The notes: generated by a model from the letters alone, not told the origin. Positions 24,006 through 30,909 are shown, counted from the stretch's first letter. The stretch: 44,135 nucleotides of DNA from Candidatus Hermodarchaeota archaeon (GCA_016840065.1 JAEOTB010000066.1:1-44135); one strand, 5' to 3'. Translations and numbers: made by a program.

Positions 24006-24278
24006 TTAGGGTAACTCTTTCTTCTGCAGGTTTTTCTCGCAGCGGGGACAGGTACCCTTGACCTTGAGCCACTCCAGAAGATCGACTCGATGCGCCACCC
24101 CATGGCAATGAGGGCATTTGGTCGAGTCATCCGCGGACCTAACAGCTCCCTTACAAACCATACATCGTACATGGATAGCTCCGCAGTTCCTGCACCATTC
24201 CTGTTCACCGGGGAGGACAGCCCCACACCTTGTGCAATAGGCCACAGCCCCCTTAGCAGATTCGCCCGGTTGGTTCAA
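24006..24278 (-). CDS. Small soluble zinc-ribbon/RING-like protein
   Basis: 90 residues, starting at TTG (24278). A zinc ribbon (Cys 15/18 and 29/32) is followed by Cys 39/42, Cys 55/58, His 63, Asp 66, and Cys 77/80. The segment AHRVDLLEWLKVKGTCPRC is almost the same as in the membrane-anchored protein at 20066-21148, except that the second His is Asp. Asp can be a zinc ligand in RING-H2-type variants, so binding may be kept. The compact size recalls small free-standing RING proteins reported from archaeal ubiquitin gene clusters, but no ubiquitin, E1 or E2 gene is in this window. A T7 run right after the stop (minus strand, 23981-23988) may end the transcript. Confidence 0.78.
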   Translation of the reverse strand: MNQPGESAKGAVAYCTRCGAVLPGEQEWCRNCGAIHVRCMVCKGAVRSADDSTKCPHCHGVAHRVDLLEWLKVKGTCPRCEKNLQKKELP

Positions 24279-24472
24279 TTAATACACTCCAATTTGTGTA
24301 ATAAGCGAAACAACATACCTTCACCTAAAAGGCTATCGATAGAAACCCTCAATCCTGACCTGGATAGATTTACGGTGCTAATGCAGAAGAATCCTCCAGA
24401 ACATCGATATCACTGATACATTACAAGATAGACAAACATTAATCTTAAGGGAGTGGGTGCTGTTCGTAGCAG

Positions 24473-24958
24473 ATGGAGGTTTTTGCTAGTATGTCTCCGC
24501 ACAAAGAAATGGTAAAGGATGAAATCGACCAGTTCCTCACGTGTGCCCGTACAGGTCGCCTAGGAGTTATTCTCAATGACGAACCCTACATTGTTCCTGT
24601 GGGGTTTGCCTGGGTGAATGGGCAAATAGCTTTTCACGCCTGTAGCAAGGGCTTGAAGATGGATGCGTTAGAGTCCAATCCGAAGGTCTGCTTTGAGGTT
24701 GATGAATCACTCTCTGATGGCTCAATGTACAAGTCGGTACTCGTCTTCGGCAGAGCAGAAATACTAAAAGACAACGCCGAGAAAATCCCATACCTCCAAG
24801 CACTAATCAACAAATATAGGGTCCATGAGGAATTCGATGCCTACATCAACAAAGCCACCCGAAAACCGGAAGCAGAGATGAAAGCCGTCCGAATAGTCCT
24901 CATAACACCTGAAAAAATCACCAGCAGACAATTCATCAAATTCGGAAAATGGGAGTGA
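24473..24958 (+). CDS. Pyridoxamine 5'-phosphate oxidase-family (flavin split-barrel) protein
   Basis: 161 residues. The split beta-barrel pattern is clear: an N-terminal helix (KDEIDQFLTCARTGRLGVIL), strands PYIVPVGFAWVNGQIAFHAC, SKGLKMDALESNPKVCFEVD, and a later helix with KIPYLQALINKY. Members bind FMN, F420 or haem-like cofactors and often reduce nitro groups or act as redox enzymes; which cofactor is used cannot be told. Start is ATG 24473 or the ATG at 24491 (MSPHKEM). Its stop codon is part of the GGGAGTGA that serves as ribosome binding site for the following AlaX gene, so the two are coupled. Confidence 0.8.
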   Translation: MEVFASMSPHKEMVKDEIDQFLTCARTGRLGVILNDEPYIVPVGFAWVNGQIAFHACSKGLKMDALESNPKVCFEVDESLSDGSMYKSVLVFGRAEILKDNAEKIPYLQALINKYRVHEEFDAYINKATRKPEAEMKAVRIVLITPEKITSRQFIKFGKWE

Positions 24959-24964
24959 CAAAGA

Positions 24965-25693
24965 ATTACAAAAACTGAGCTAATCTATCTAGAGGACAGC
25001 TACCAGAAAGAAGCCGAAGTCACAGTCATAGACACCAACGCAGCCCGAAACAGCGTCATACTCGACGGTACGATATTCTATCCTGAAGGAGGCGGCCAAC
25101 CGAGTGATAAGGGCAGGATTGACTCAGCGTTGGGCTCTTCAGCGGTGATACATGTGGCAAAGCAGGGCAACCACATCTACCACTACCTAGAGGGGCCACT
25201 CCCATCAAAGGACCAAGAAGTGACCCTAAAGCTAGACTGGACCAGACGCTACGCTCACATGCGCATGCATACAGCCCAACACCTCCTCAGCCGAATCATC
25301 TTCGACAAGTACGGCGCAATGACCGCCGGCAACCAGATCTACGCGGAAGTCTCCCACATCGACTTTGCACCAGCAACCTTCCAATCCGATGCACTTCCCG
25401 CCATAGAAGCCAAGGTCAACCACTACATCAAAGAAGACCACCCAGTCACCATCACAGTTGTTGAACGAGCAGAACTGGAGATGGAAATGGATCTCGACCG
25501 CTCCGACCTATCAAAGCTCCCCTCCTCCATCAAGCGCCTCCGCATGGTCCGTATTGGTAACTTCGATGCTTATCCGTGCGCTGGAACCCATGTACACTCC
25601 ACAGGCGAATTACTCGGGTTAAAAATCACCAAGCGCAAAAGCAAGGGGAAAGAGAAGATACGAATCACCTACGAACTGACTCCTCAAAAATAA
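24965..25693 (+). CDS. alaX: AlaX-type alanyl-tRNA editing protein, apparent ATT start
   Basis: About 242 residues. It hydrolyses mischarged tRNA(Ala) in trans. The N-terminal part has FYPEGGGQPSDKG, the editing domain has the zinc motifs HTAQH (in MRMHTAQHLLSR) and CAGTH (in YPCAGTHVHSTGE). The frame is closed upstream by the TGA of the previous gene (24956-24958), and between that and the conserved TELIYLEDSY there is no ATG, GTG or TTG. An ATT at 24965, giving ITKTELIYLEDS, sits exactly where other AlaX proteins have their initiator Met, with GGGAGTGA six bases upstream. An ATG at 25130 would remove the conserved FYPEGGGQ region, so it is unlikely to be the true start. Confidence 0.82.
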   Translation: MTKTELIYLEDSYQKEAEVTVIDTNAARNSVILDGTIFYPEGGGQPSDKGRIDSALGSSAVIHVAKQGNHIYHYLEGPLPSKDQEVTLKLDWTRRYAHMRMHTAQHLLSRIIFDKYGAMTAGNQIYAEVSHIDFAPATFQSDALPAIEAKVNHYIKEDHPVTITVVERAELEMEMDLDRSDLSKLPSSIKRLRMVRIGNFDAYPCAGTHVHSTGELLGLKITKRKSKGKEKIRITYELTPQK

Positions 25694-25716
25694 CCGAGTC
25701 ATCGTGTCAGATTCCA

Positions 25717-25794
25717 ATGAGCATCCTCAAGATAACACAGAGTAAGGGGAAGGATGGGATACGGTTAACCTATCGGGTAGTCCCCAAAGATTAA
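25717..25794 (+). pseudogene. Relic of a second AlaX gene (3' end)
   Basis: 25 codons ending in TAA at 25792-25794. The encoded LKITQSKGKDGIRLTYRVV corresponds residue by residue to the last ~22 residues of the intact AlaX just upstream (LKITKRKSKGKEKIRITYEL). Nothing of the rest of AlaX remains before it; the ATG at 25717 has no ribosome binding site. It is most simply the stump of a tandem copy. Confidence 0.55.
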
Positions 25795-25822
25795 ATGAGT
25801 AAAACGTAGAGTATAGTAATAT

Positions 25823-25835
25823 CCCCTATTAGGGG
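25823..25835 (+). promoter_or_regulatory. Inverted repeat overlapping the ribosome binding site
   Basis: CCCCTA-T-TAGGGG, a perfect 6-base inverted repeat, overlaps the AGGGGAGG ribosome binding region of the TTG start at 25847. Formed in RNA it would hide the site; in DNA it could be an operator. Confidence 0.3.
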
Positions 25836-25846
25836 AGGTTCAAAAC

Positions 25847-26161
25847 TTGAGTCCAAGACCAAGAGTAAGAAGGCGAAGAATCCGGCGACGGGTCAGGCGT
25901 AGGACTCGAAGACGTGTCCGCAGACACTTCAGACGAGTTCGAAGAGGCGCCTACTGGCTTTTTGCACCAGTCGCTGGCGCACCTTGGCGGCTACACCGCA
26001 GACATGTGATCATCATCGAGCGGGAAGCCGGTAAACCCATTGATGAGCTGAGCGAAGAAGAACTAGAAGAACTCCTAGAACAGCTAGGTATAAGCAAAGA
26101 AGATCTCGAAGACGAAGACGAAGAAGCTCTTGACGAAGAGGATGAAGAAGAAGACGAATAG
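25847..26161 (+). CDS. Charge-segregated Arg-rich/acidic small protein
   Basis: 104 residues from a TTG at 25847 behind GGGGAGG. Residues 1-35 are strongly Arg-rich (PRPRVRRRRIRRRVRRR ...), residues ~36-65 are a mildly hydrophobic core (GAYWLFAPVAGAPW, HVIIIEREAGKP), and residues ~66-104 hold a short helix (LSEEELEELLEQLGISKEDL) followed by a tail of almost only Asp and Glu. Cytoplasmic, with opposite charges at the two ends. Such a layout suits a nucleic-acid-binding protein with an acidic tail that can mask the basic part, as in some chromatin or ribosome-associated proteins; no family is recognised. The absence of stops in a highly biased sequence and the good start favour a real gene. Confidence 0.65.
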   Translation: MSPRPRVRRRRIRRRVRRRTRRRVRRHFRRVRRGAYWLFAPVAGAPWRLHRRHVIIIEREAGKPIDELSEEELEELLEQLGISKEDLEDEDEEALDEEDEEEDE

Positions 26162-26233
26162 ACTCGGAAACCAATTAACACAGAAAGAATACTCCTCTCT
26201 CAATCGATGTGTAGGTTCTCGATTTAGTAGTGG

Positions 26234-26242
26234 CTTTTATAT
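26234..26242 (+). promoter_or_regulatory. TATA box of the creatininase-family gene
   Basis: CTTTTATAT sits about 40-45 bases before the ATG at 26281. It lies inside the longer open frame that begins at GTG 26230, which argues that the upstream codons are promoter and that translation starts at 26281. Confidence 0.45.
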
Positions 26243-26280
26243 CTACTAAGTCGAAACCCACATCAAACCCACAAAGTAGG

Positions 26281-27024
26281 ATGGTTGTAGTTATGCCCCA
26301 ATGGTCCGAGTTGACCCAAGCTAGCTTTGAAAGAAAAGCTAGGCAAACCAAGGTCGCAGTAATGGTCACCTGTGCAGTCGAAACCCATGGCGACCATTTA
26401 CCCTTAGGTACTGACATGATTCTACCTACTTTTCTAGCCGAAAAAATCGCTCAAAAGACCAAAGCCTTGGTTCTTCCACCAATTCCCTTTGGGGAGAGCT
26501 GGTCATTTGATGTCTTCAAGGGTACAGTCTCCCTTCGACCTGAAACTCTCTTGATGGTCTATCGGGATGTGATGAAGGCGGTGTTTCGTCAAGGCTTCAA
26601 GTTCATTATAGCCCTCAACGGTCACGGAGGTAATTCACGACTTCTCCATCAGGCAGCAGAATACTCTACCGAAGACCACGACGGTACAGTTGTTATCGTA
26701 AACTGGTGGAGTGACTTGGCAGCAAGTGTGAGAGCCGAAATCTGTGAAACACCTGATGGCCATGCTGGCGAGGACGAAACCTCTGAAGTGCTCGCGGTGC
26801 GTCCTGACCTAGTTGATATGAAGGCAGCAAAGAGTGCACGCATCCGTACTACCTTTCGGATTGTGTCGGCTTCACGCAGAGAAGAGTTACTGCCCCGGGG
26901 GATCTATGGTGAACCCCAAAACGCAACAGCAGAAAAGGGGAGAGCCATTATGGAAAGAGCAGAGAAAGAACTGATAGAACTTGTACAACAACTTGAGAAA
27001 GGAAAACTTCCAATCTCCGAATGA
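26281..27024 (+). CDS. Creatininase-family metal-dependent amidohydrolase
   Basis: About 247 residues from ATG 26281 (MVVVMPQWSEL). Metal-binding motifs of the creatininase family are present: VETHGDHLPLGTD near residue 33, LNGHGGNSR in the middle, and GHAGEDETSEVL later. The family includes creatininase, the archaeal riboflavin/F420 pathway enzyme ArfB that opens a formamide, and mycofactocin-pathway peptidases; all hydrolyse amide bonds with two metal ions. The specific substrate is not settled by the motifs; an ArfB-like role is possible in an archaeon. The frame is open up to GTG 26230, but a TATA box overlaps that part. Confidence 0.85.
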   Translation: MVVVMPQWSELTQASFERKARQTKVAVMVTCAVETHGDHLPLGTDMILPTFLAEKIAQKTKALVLPPIPFGESWSFDVFKGTVSLRPETLLMVYRDVMKAVFRQGFKFIIALNGHGGNSRLLHQAAEYSTEDHDGTVVIVNWWSDLAASVRAEICETPDGHAGEDETSEVLAVRPDLVDMKAAKSARIRTTFRIVSASRREELLPRGIYGEPQNATAEKGRAIMERAEKELIELVQQLEKGKLPISE

Positions 27025-27057
27025 TATTAATTGACTTTTCCATTCCCTTGAGAGCGG

Positions 27058-28563
27058 GTGAATGAAAGTATGCGGCGTAATTCTGTGGTTCTGATTGGTT
27101 GTGGCCGCATGGGTCGGGCAATAACCAAGATGCTTCTTCAAGAGGAGAAGCAGGAGAATCTGAGCATTGATATTTTCCTCTATGATCCATTCAAAGAAGC
27201 TGAAGAAACCTGTATGTTGGAGTGCCAGGAACTTTTCAGCAGGAAACTAGCTCATCCCCTTCGTGAGGTTCATACAGCATCTGACTGGGAAAAAATAGAT
27301 AGGCTAATGGTAAAGGCTCGGGGCGAGCAGGAACTCACACGAGAACTCTCAAAACTAATGAAAGCTCCTCTAGCTAGCGTCCAACCACGACTACTTCTTA
27401 ACGCCGCCACATATTTTGCTCATAGAATCTACATACCTCTAGCAATCGAACTGGGCTGTGACTACATCGACCTCGGACAGGGAATTCCTGCCCCAGAGGA
27501 ACGCCAGACATACGAAGCCGCCATCAGGAAATCCAAAACCCCTTCAAGGCTTGTACACGAATCAGGACTCGCACCAGGACTCGCAAACGTTCTAGCGGCT
27601 AACCTATACAATCTAGCTCTAGCACAGTCGTCGAACGGTCGGGTGCATTCAGTTCAGATGCGCTGTGGAGGCCTCCCACAAAACACCGAGAAATCTGGGG
27701 ATTTGCATTATGGTCCAGTTTTCTCTCCAGACGGGCTCTTATACGAATATGAAGCCGAGGCTCGTAGTATCAGGGATGGTGCGGTGGTTATAGGCACAAC
27801 CTTTGACAACCCGGACCATTGGGAGAATTCTACCCCCCAACACACACCCTATGGCTGTGCTCCATTCTTGGTTGAGACACCAACGATTAGAATGCTACTG
27901 GAGGACCGTATCCAATCCAAATTCCTTGAATACCAAGATGATCAAATGTACTTAACGGGGTTACAGGCTCGCCCAACAGCGGACGGCACCTCTCAGATGA
28001 CATCAGATGAACGCTACCGAGTAACCATAGACAATCTAGAATATAAGACATTTCGATTCAAACCTCATTTTGAGACTTGGTCTAGAATGCAAGAAGAAGG
28101 TACACTTGAGGTTCTCCTTGATCGTTGGCGACTAAAGATGGACGAACCCCACGTCTCAGGCTACCCCGATTTAGTGATGTTACGTGTCTGGGCTCAAACC
28201 AGTACAGACTCAGAACACCTCTCGACGGAGTTGCTTGTTCTCCACGACGATGTCGATGTAGACGAGTCTAACGCTTTCTCTGCGATGGCCCATTTGACCT
28301 GCTGGCCCACTGTTCTCCTAGCCGTCGCTCTCCTCCAATACCCGCCGGGAACTTCATCCTCCAAGCGTCCCAAACTCTTTCAGGCTCCCGAAGCGATGGT
28401 AGGGTCCCAGCGGAGTGTGGAGAGCCTGCTCGAAGAAGGTGGAATAACCCTCCCTTATGATATCCTAGATGGAAAAACGATGCTTGAAATGCTAGACGAT
28501 GACCACCGAATACCCCTTCGAGATGTTAGGTATCCGCCCCCATGGCGAACCTCGGATAACTAA
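27058..28563 (+). CDS. Saccharopine dehydrogenase-like oxidoreductase
   Basis: 501 residues. The N-terminal Rossmann fold starts VVLIGCGRMGRAI (GxGxxG), and the middle has LLLNAATYFAH, YIDLGQGIPAP, HESGLAPGLANVLAANLY and MRCGGLPQNTEKSGDLHYG, then SPDGLLYEYEAEA, the typical order in saccharopine dehydrogenase / lysine 6-dehydrogenase-like enzymes that use NAD(P). It is longer than lysine 6-dehydrogenases (about 385 residues) because of a ~100-residue region between the Rossmann strand and the catalytic domain. It may act on an amino acid-derived imine or amine; the substrate is unknown. GTG 27058 or ATG 27070 are both plausible starts. It begins 33 bases after the creatininase-family gene. Confidence 0.78.
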   Translation: MNESMRRNSVVLIGCGRMGRAITKMLLQEEKQENLSIDIFLYDPFKEAEETCMLECQELFSRKLAHPLREVHTASDWEKIDRLMVKARGEQELTRELSKLMKAPLASVQPRLLLNAATYFAHRIYIPLAIELGCDYIDLGQGIPAPEERQTYEAAIRKSKTPSRLVHESGLAPGLANVLAANLYNLALAQSSNGRVHSVQMRCGGLPQNTEKSGDLHYGPVFSPDGLLYEYEAEARSIRDGAVVIGTTFDNPDHWENSTPQHTPYGCAPFLVETPTIRMLLEDRIQSKFLEYQDDQMYLTGLQARPTADGTSQMTSDERYRVTIDNLEYKTFRFKPHFETWSRMQEEGTLEVLLDRWRLKMDEPHVSGYPDLVMLRVWAQTSTDSEHLSTELLVLHDDVDVDESNAFSAMAHLTCWPTVLLAVALLQYPPGTSSSKRPKLFQAPEAMVGSQRSVESLLEEGGITLPYDILDGKTMLEMLDDDHRIPLRDVRYPPPWRTSDN

Positions 28564-28660
28564 CCAACAGGTAATATCTAGTATTGATTCTCAACTGTTT
28601 AATAGATAACCGATAATAGGTAACCAGCAAATAAACGCCTAGCAATGGAGCGAATGTTGA

Positions 28661-29179
28661 ATGTGTGGCATGTTTCCACCGGAGTTCGAATGTGATGCAG
28701 TGCTAAAAGATGGGTGTTGTTTGTACATCCGTCCCCTCAACTTCGACGAGTATGACCGGCTTGATGACCTATACCAGCGCTCATCAGAGGAATCGCTCCG
28801 AAAACGCTTTGGATGGACTGAAGCACGAGAATGGCTGCGATCAATCAAGGGCTGCTCAGAAGACTCCCAGATCTGCTTAATCGCGGAGAATTCGATAAAA
28901 GAAGAAGAAAAGGAAGTTGTGGGTGACTGCTGGTACTTCAAAGAGGTAGGTACAGGCAGCGCAGAAGTATCTATCCTGGTAAGAGACGACTTCCAGAACC
29001 GGGGACTCGGCACTCAGATGATGGAACAGCTTGTTAGAGTAGCCAAAGCTGAGGGAATCTACAGGCTCTTTGTACTCGTCAACATGACAAATCACCCAAT
29101 GTTAGCCATTGTTAAACGCCTCAGGTTCAGTTTTATCCACAGCGCCGACGCATCACACCTTTACCGACTCGACCTTTAA
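28661..29179 (+). CDS. GNAT-family N-acetyltransferase
   Basis: 172 residues with the acetyl-CoA-binding motif of GNAT enzymes: the strand VSILVRDDFQNRGLGTQMME holds the (Q/R)xxGxG loop (QNRGLG). It is preceded by LYIRPLNFDEYDRLDDLY and followed by a helix (EQLVRVAKAEGIYRLFVLV) and NHPMLAIVKRLRF, where the last helix of the fold lies. It probably acetylates a small amine or a protein N-terminus/lysine; the acceptor is unknown. Two Cys pairs in the N-terminal part (MCGMF, DGCCLY) are not arranged as a zinc finger. Confidence 0.85.
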   Translation: MCGMFPPEFECDAVLKDGCCLYIRPLNFDEYDRLDDLYQRSSEESLRKRFGWTEAREWLRSIKGCSEDSQICLIAENSIKEEEKEVVGDCWYFKEVGTGSAEVSILVRDDFQNRGLGTQMMEQLVRVAKAEGIYRLFVLVNMTNHPMLAIVKRLRFSFIHSADASHLYRLDL

Positions 29180-29298
29180 CCAAACCTTCTCTACCTCAAT
29201 TAAAGAGATAATTCATAGAAGAAACAAAATTCCCTGGTCTTTGCTAGGGAAAAGAATTAAAGCAGAAATTTACATGCCTGAATATAGGAGGAACTCAA

Positions 29299-29856
29299 AT
29301 GTCTTGGGATCCGATTCCGCAAAAACCAACAGATACCGACATTTCACTCAAAGTCATCGTAGTAGGAGATGCTGCTGTGGGTAAGACTAGCCTCACTGGT
29401 CGTTTCGTGACCGGGGCCTTCAGCTCAGAATACAAAGCCACTATTGGCACTGATATCTTTCGAAAGCTGGTCAAGGTGGATGGAAGGCGGGTTGGCATGC
29501 TTGTATACGACACTGGCGGCCAAGAACGTTTCCGCAATCTAGTTGAGCGATATTTCATGGGAGCAATAGGCGCACTCTTGGTCTACGATGTTACAAACCG
29601 GGAGAGCTTTGAGAATCTTCCCACCTGGGGCAGACAGGTAGACCGTTTCGCCTCAAATGCCCTGAAAATCGTGTGCGGGAACAAGACCGACCTTGTCAAG
29701 CAGAGGACAGTAAGCAAGGATGAAGGGCGTGGTATGGGAATGCAGCTTGGCGCGTCCTTTCTTGAGACAAGTGCCAAAGACGGAAGCAACGTCGAGGAGT
29801 CCTTCACTGAAATCGCCAGATACGGAATCAACCGTGTCCGAGGACGAGTCACATAA
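29299..29856 (+). CDS. Rab/Ras-like small GTPase
   Basis: 185 residues. All G motifs are present: P-loop GDAAVGKTS (~23-31), the switch I Thr in ATIGTD (~48-51), DTGGQERF with the catalytic Gln at ~75, GNKTD (~127-131) and TSAK (~157-160). The DTGGQ form, with Gly for the usual Ala, is a mild variant. The switch/interswitch pattern is Rab/Ras-like. There is no C-terminal Cys for lipid attachment (it ends RVRGRVT), so membrane binding would need a partner. Small GTPases of this kind are abundant in Asgard archaea. Start ATG with GGAGG six to seven bases upstream. It converges with the PH/GRAM-like zinc-ribbon gene. Confidence 0.95.
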   Translation: MSWDPIPQKPTDTDISLKVIVVGDAAVGKTSLTGRFVTGAFSSEYKATIGTDIFRKLVKVDGRRVGMLVYDTGGQERFRNLVERYFMGAIGALLVYDVTNRESFENLPTWGRQVDRFASNALKIVCGNKTDLVKQRTVSKDEGRGMGMQLGASFLETSAKDGSNVEESFTEIARYGINRVRGRVT

Positions 29857-29876
29857 TAAAATGAAGAAATCTTTAG

Positions 29877-30500
29877 CTACCTTTGCTCGATAAGCCGTGC
29901 CCCACAATTATCACAGAACTCTGCTGGGTCCTCCAGATACATGCCGCATTCATTGCAATAGGCATAACGTTTTCGTTTTCTTCTCGGCGTGGCACGAACC
30001 TCTGTACCTGGATGTTTGGCTCGACGAACCCTTTTGGGCATAGCCTCGCCTCCCCGGTACTTGTAGAATGCGTTTTCAAGAATAGCGCTAAAGCCAGCTT
30101 TACGGCGCTTGAAGACCTCACGGGACTCATATGGCGACGACTGTTCCACTGTAATTACATACTCCCTTTGCGGCTCTCCAGAATCCCGGGGTGGATCCAC
30201 GACAAGGTGGACCTTTGCCCCTTTCCCTATGATTTTGATTACCCGATCATATCTCACATACTCGGTAATCGGGCCGCCTCGGAGGGATAGGATACCACCG
30301 GCTGATATATCGGTATCTGAGAAGAACGCGACCCCTCGATTTGTAATCACTAGTTCCCCGCTCTTTATGGAAGAGCGCTCGCCCTTCACAATGCGTTTCA
30401 CCTTAACGGCTGTCGTGTACAAGATTGTATCTTCAAGGGGAATCAGTACGCGGAGCTCAGGACACAGCTCCCTTTCAGGAATGTAGAAGTCACTGGGCAT
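29877..30500 (-). CDS. PH/GRAM-like domain protein with C-terminal zinc ribbon
   Basis: 207 residues. Residues ~10-140 are strand-rich and begin with a typical PH/GRAM-like sequence: EDTILYTTAVKVKRI, KSGELVITNRGVAFFS, VRYDRVIKIIGKG, then a long strand pair REYVITVEQ and a C-terminal helix (EVFKRRKAGFSAILENAFYK). A basic linker (PKRVRRAKHPGTEVRATPRR) leads to a zinc ribbon with CNEC and CDNC (~186-202). In eukaryotes PH/GRAM domains bind phosphoinositides or proteins at membranes; here the ligand is unknown. It ends only 20 bases from the convergent GTPase gene, which hints at a possible link but not a shared transcript. Confidence 0.75.
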   Translation of the reverse strand: MPSDFYIPERELCPELRVLIPLEDTILYTTAVKVKRIVKGERSSIKSGELVITNRGVAFFSDTDISAGGILSLRGGPITEYVRYDRVIKIIGKGAKVHLVVDPPRDSGEPQREYVITVEQSSPYESREVFKRRKAGFSAILENAFYKYRGGEAMPKRVRRAKHPGTEVRATPRRKRKRYAYCNECGMYLEDPAEFCDNCGARLIEQR

Positions 30501-30615
30501 TTTCAGTCAACAAGACACTAATAATTCATCCCTAAAAAATTGCGGCTTTCGTGGAATTACAAGAGATCAATAAAACTTAGCAGTGCGTCCACTTAGGAAA
30601 TGGAGGTGAAGTAGG

Positions 30616-30672
30616 ATGGAGAGGGGCAACAACAGCGTTGTCGCCCCAATCTGGAGATTGCAGTTAAACTAA
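30616..30672 (+). CDS. Putative 18-residue microprotein or leader peptide
   Basis: An ATG at 30616 opens an 18-codon frame ending in TAA at 30670-30672, encoding MERGNNSVVAPIWRLQLN. A perfect GGAGGTGA ribosome binding site (30602-30609) lies six bases before it, one of the best in the window. The frame overlaps the first three hairpins of the region, so translation and RNA folding would exclude each other, as in leader-peptide attenuators; however, the next plus-strand gene is 2 kb away. A terminator-like hairpin follows at 30726-30742. It could equally be a tiny independent gene. No homologue is recognised. Confidence 0.4.
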   Translation: MERGNNSVVAPIWRLQLN

Positions 30673-30854
30673 CTGCAGGTTAATCTTTCTAGAACAGGCT
30701 TAAAAAGACTAGCTCTCTGGAGGGCGAAAAACGGCGTTTTTCACTAGTGATACGACAATAAGTATAATTCCATGTCAAAGAGAAACTAATGAATCTCTTA
30801 ACATTCTCACTAACAGCTAGAATATCACTAACACCTAAAACCCTCTCCAGTCAG

Positions 30855-30892
30855 AATGAAAAAAGAGGAGGACGGAGGCGTGTCAAGCCTCC
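30855..30892 (-). terminator. Hairpin plus pyrimidine tract 3' of the propeller-like gene
   Basis: On the minus strand after the stop at 30910, a 6-base stem (GGAGGC at 30874-30879, GCCTCC at 30887-30892, 7-base loop) is followed by GTCCTCCTCTTTTTTCATTC. It is the clearest of the four hairpin-plus-pyrimidine elements, with a T6 run. Confidence 0.55.
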
Positions 30893-30909
30893 AGGTTTGC
30901 CCGCCCCAG

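Larger units (their letters stand above)
30501..30909. other. Hairpin-rich intergenic region
   Basis: A gap of about 410 bases. Besides the 18-codon ORF and terminator listed separately, it holds four closely spaced stem-loops: 30623-30647 (two 5-base-pair helices around one A-C mismatch), 30648-30659 (AATCT-GG-AGATT), 30659-30677 (perfect 8-base arms TGCAGTTA / TAACTGCA) and 30726-30742 (GAAAAAC-GGC-GTTTTTC). The last ends in a T run and could end a short plus-strand transcript. The density of stems suggests a structured RNA. Confidence 0.45.

Noticed and set aside
24956..24964. In-frame TGA between the flavin split-barrel gene and AlaX, which might be read through (Trp or selenocysteine) to give a fusion protein.
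   Set aside because: The split-barrel protein ends at its usual length, GGGAGTGA forms a good ribosome binding site at the junction, and no SECIS-like stem was seen. Two genes with an ATT start are simpler.
28562..28630. Degenerate repeats of TAACCAACAGGTAA and TAACCGATAATAGGTAACC between two genes.
   Set aside because: Only two imperfect copies with no regular spacing; not enough for a repeat array or an attachment site.
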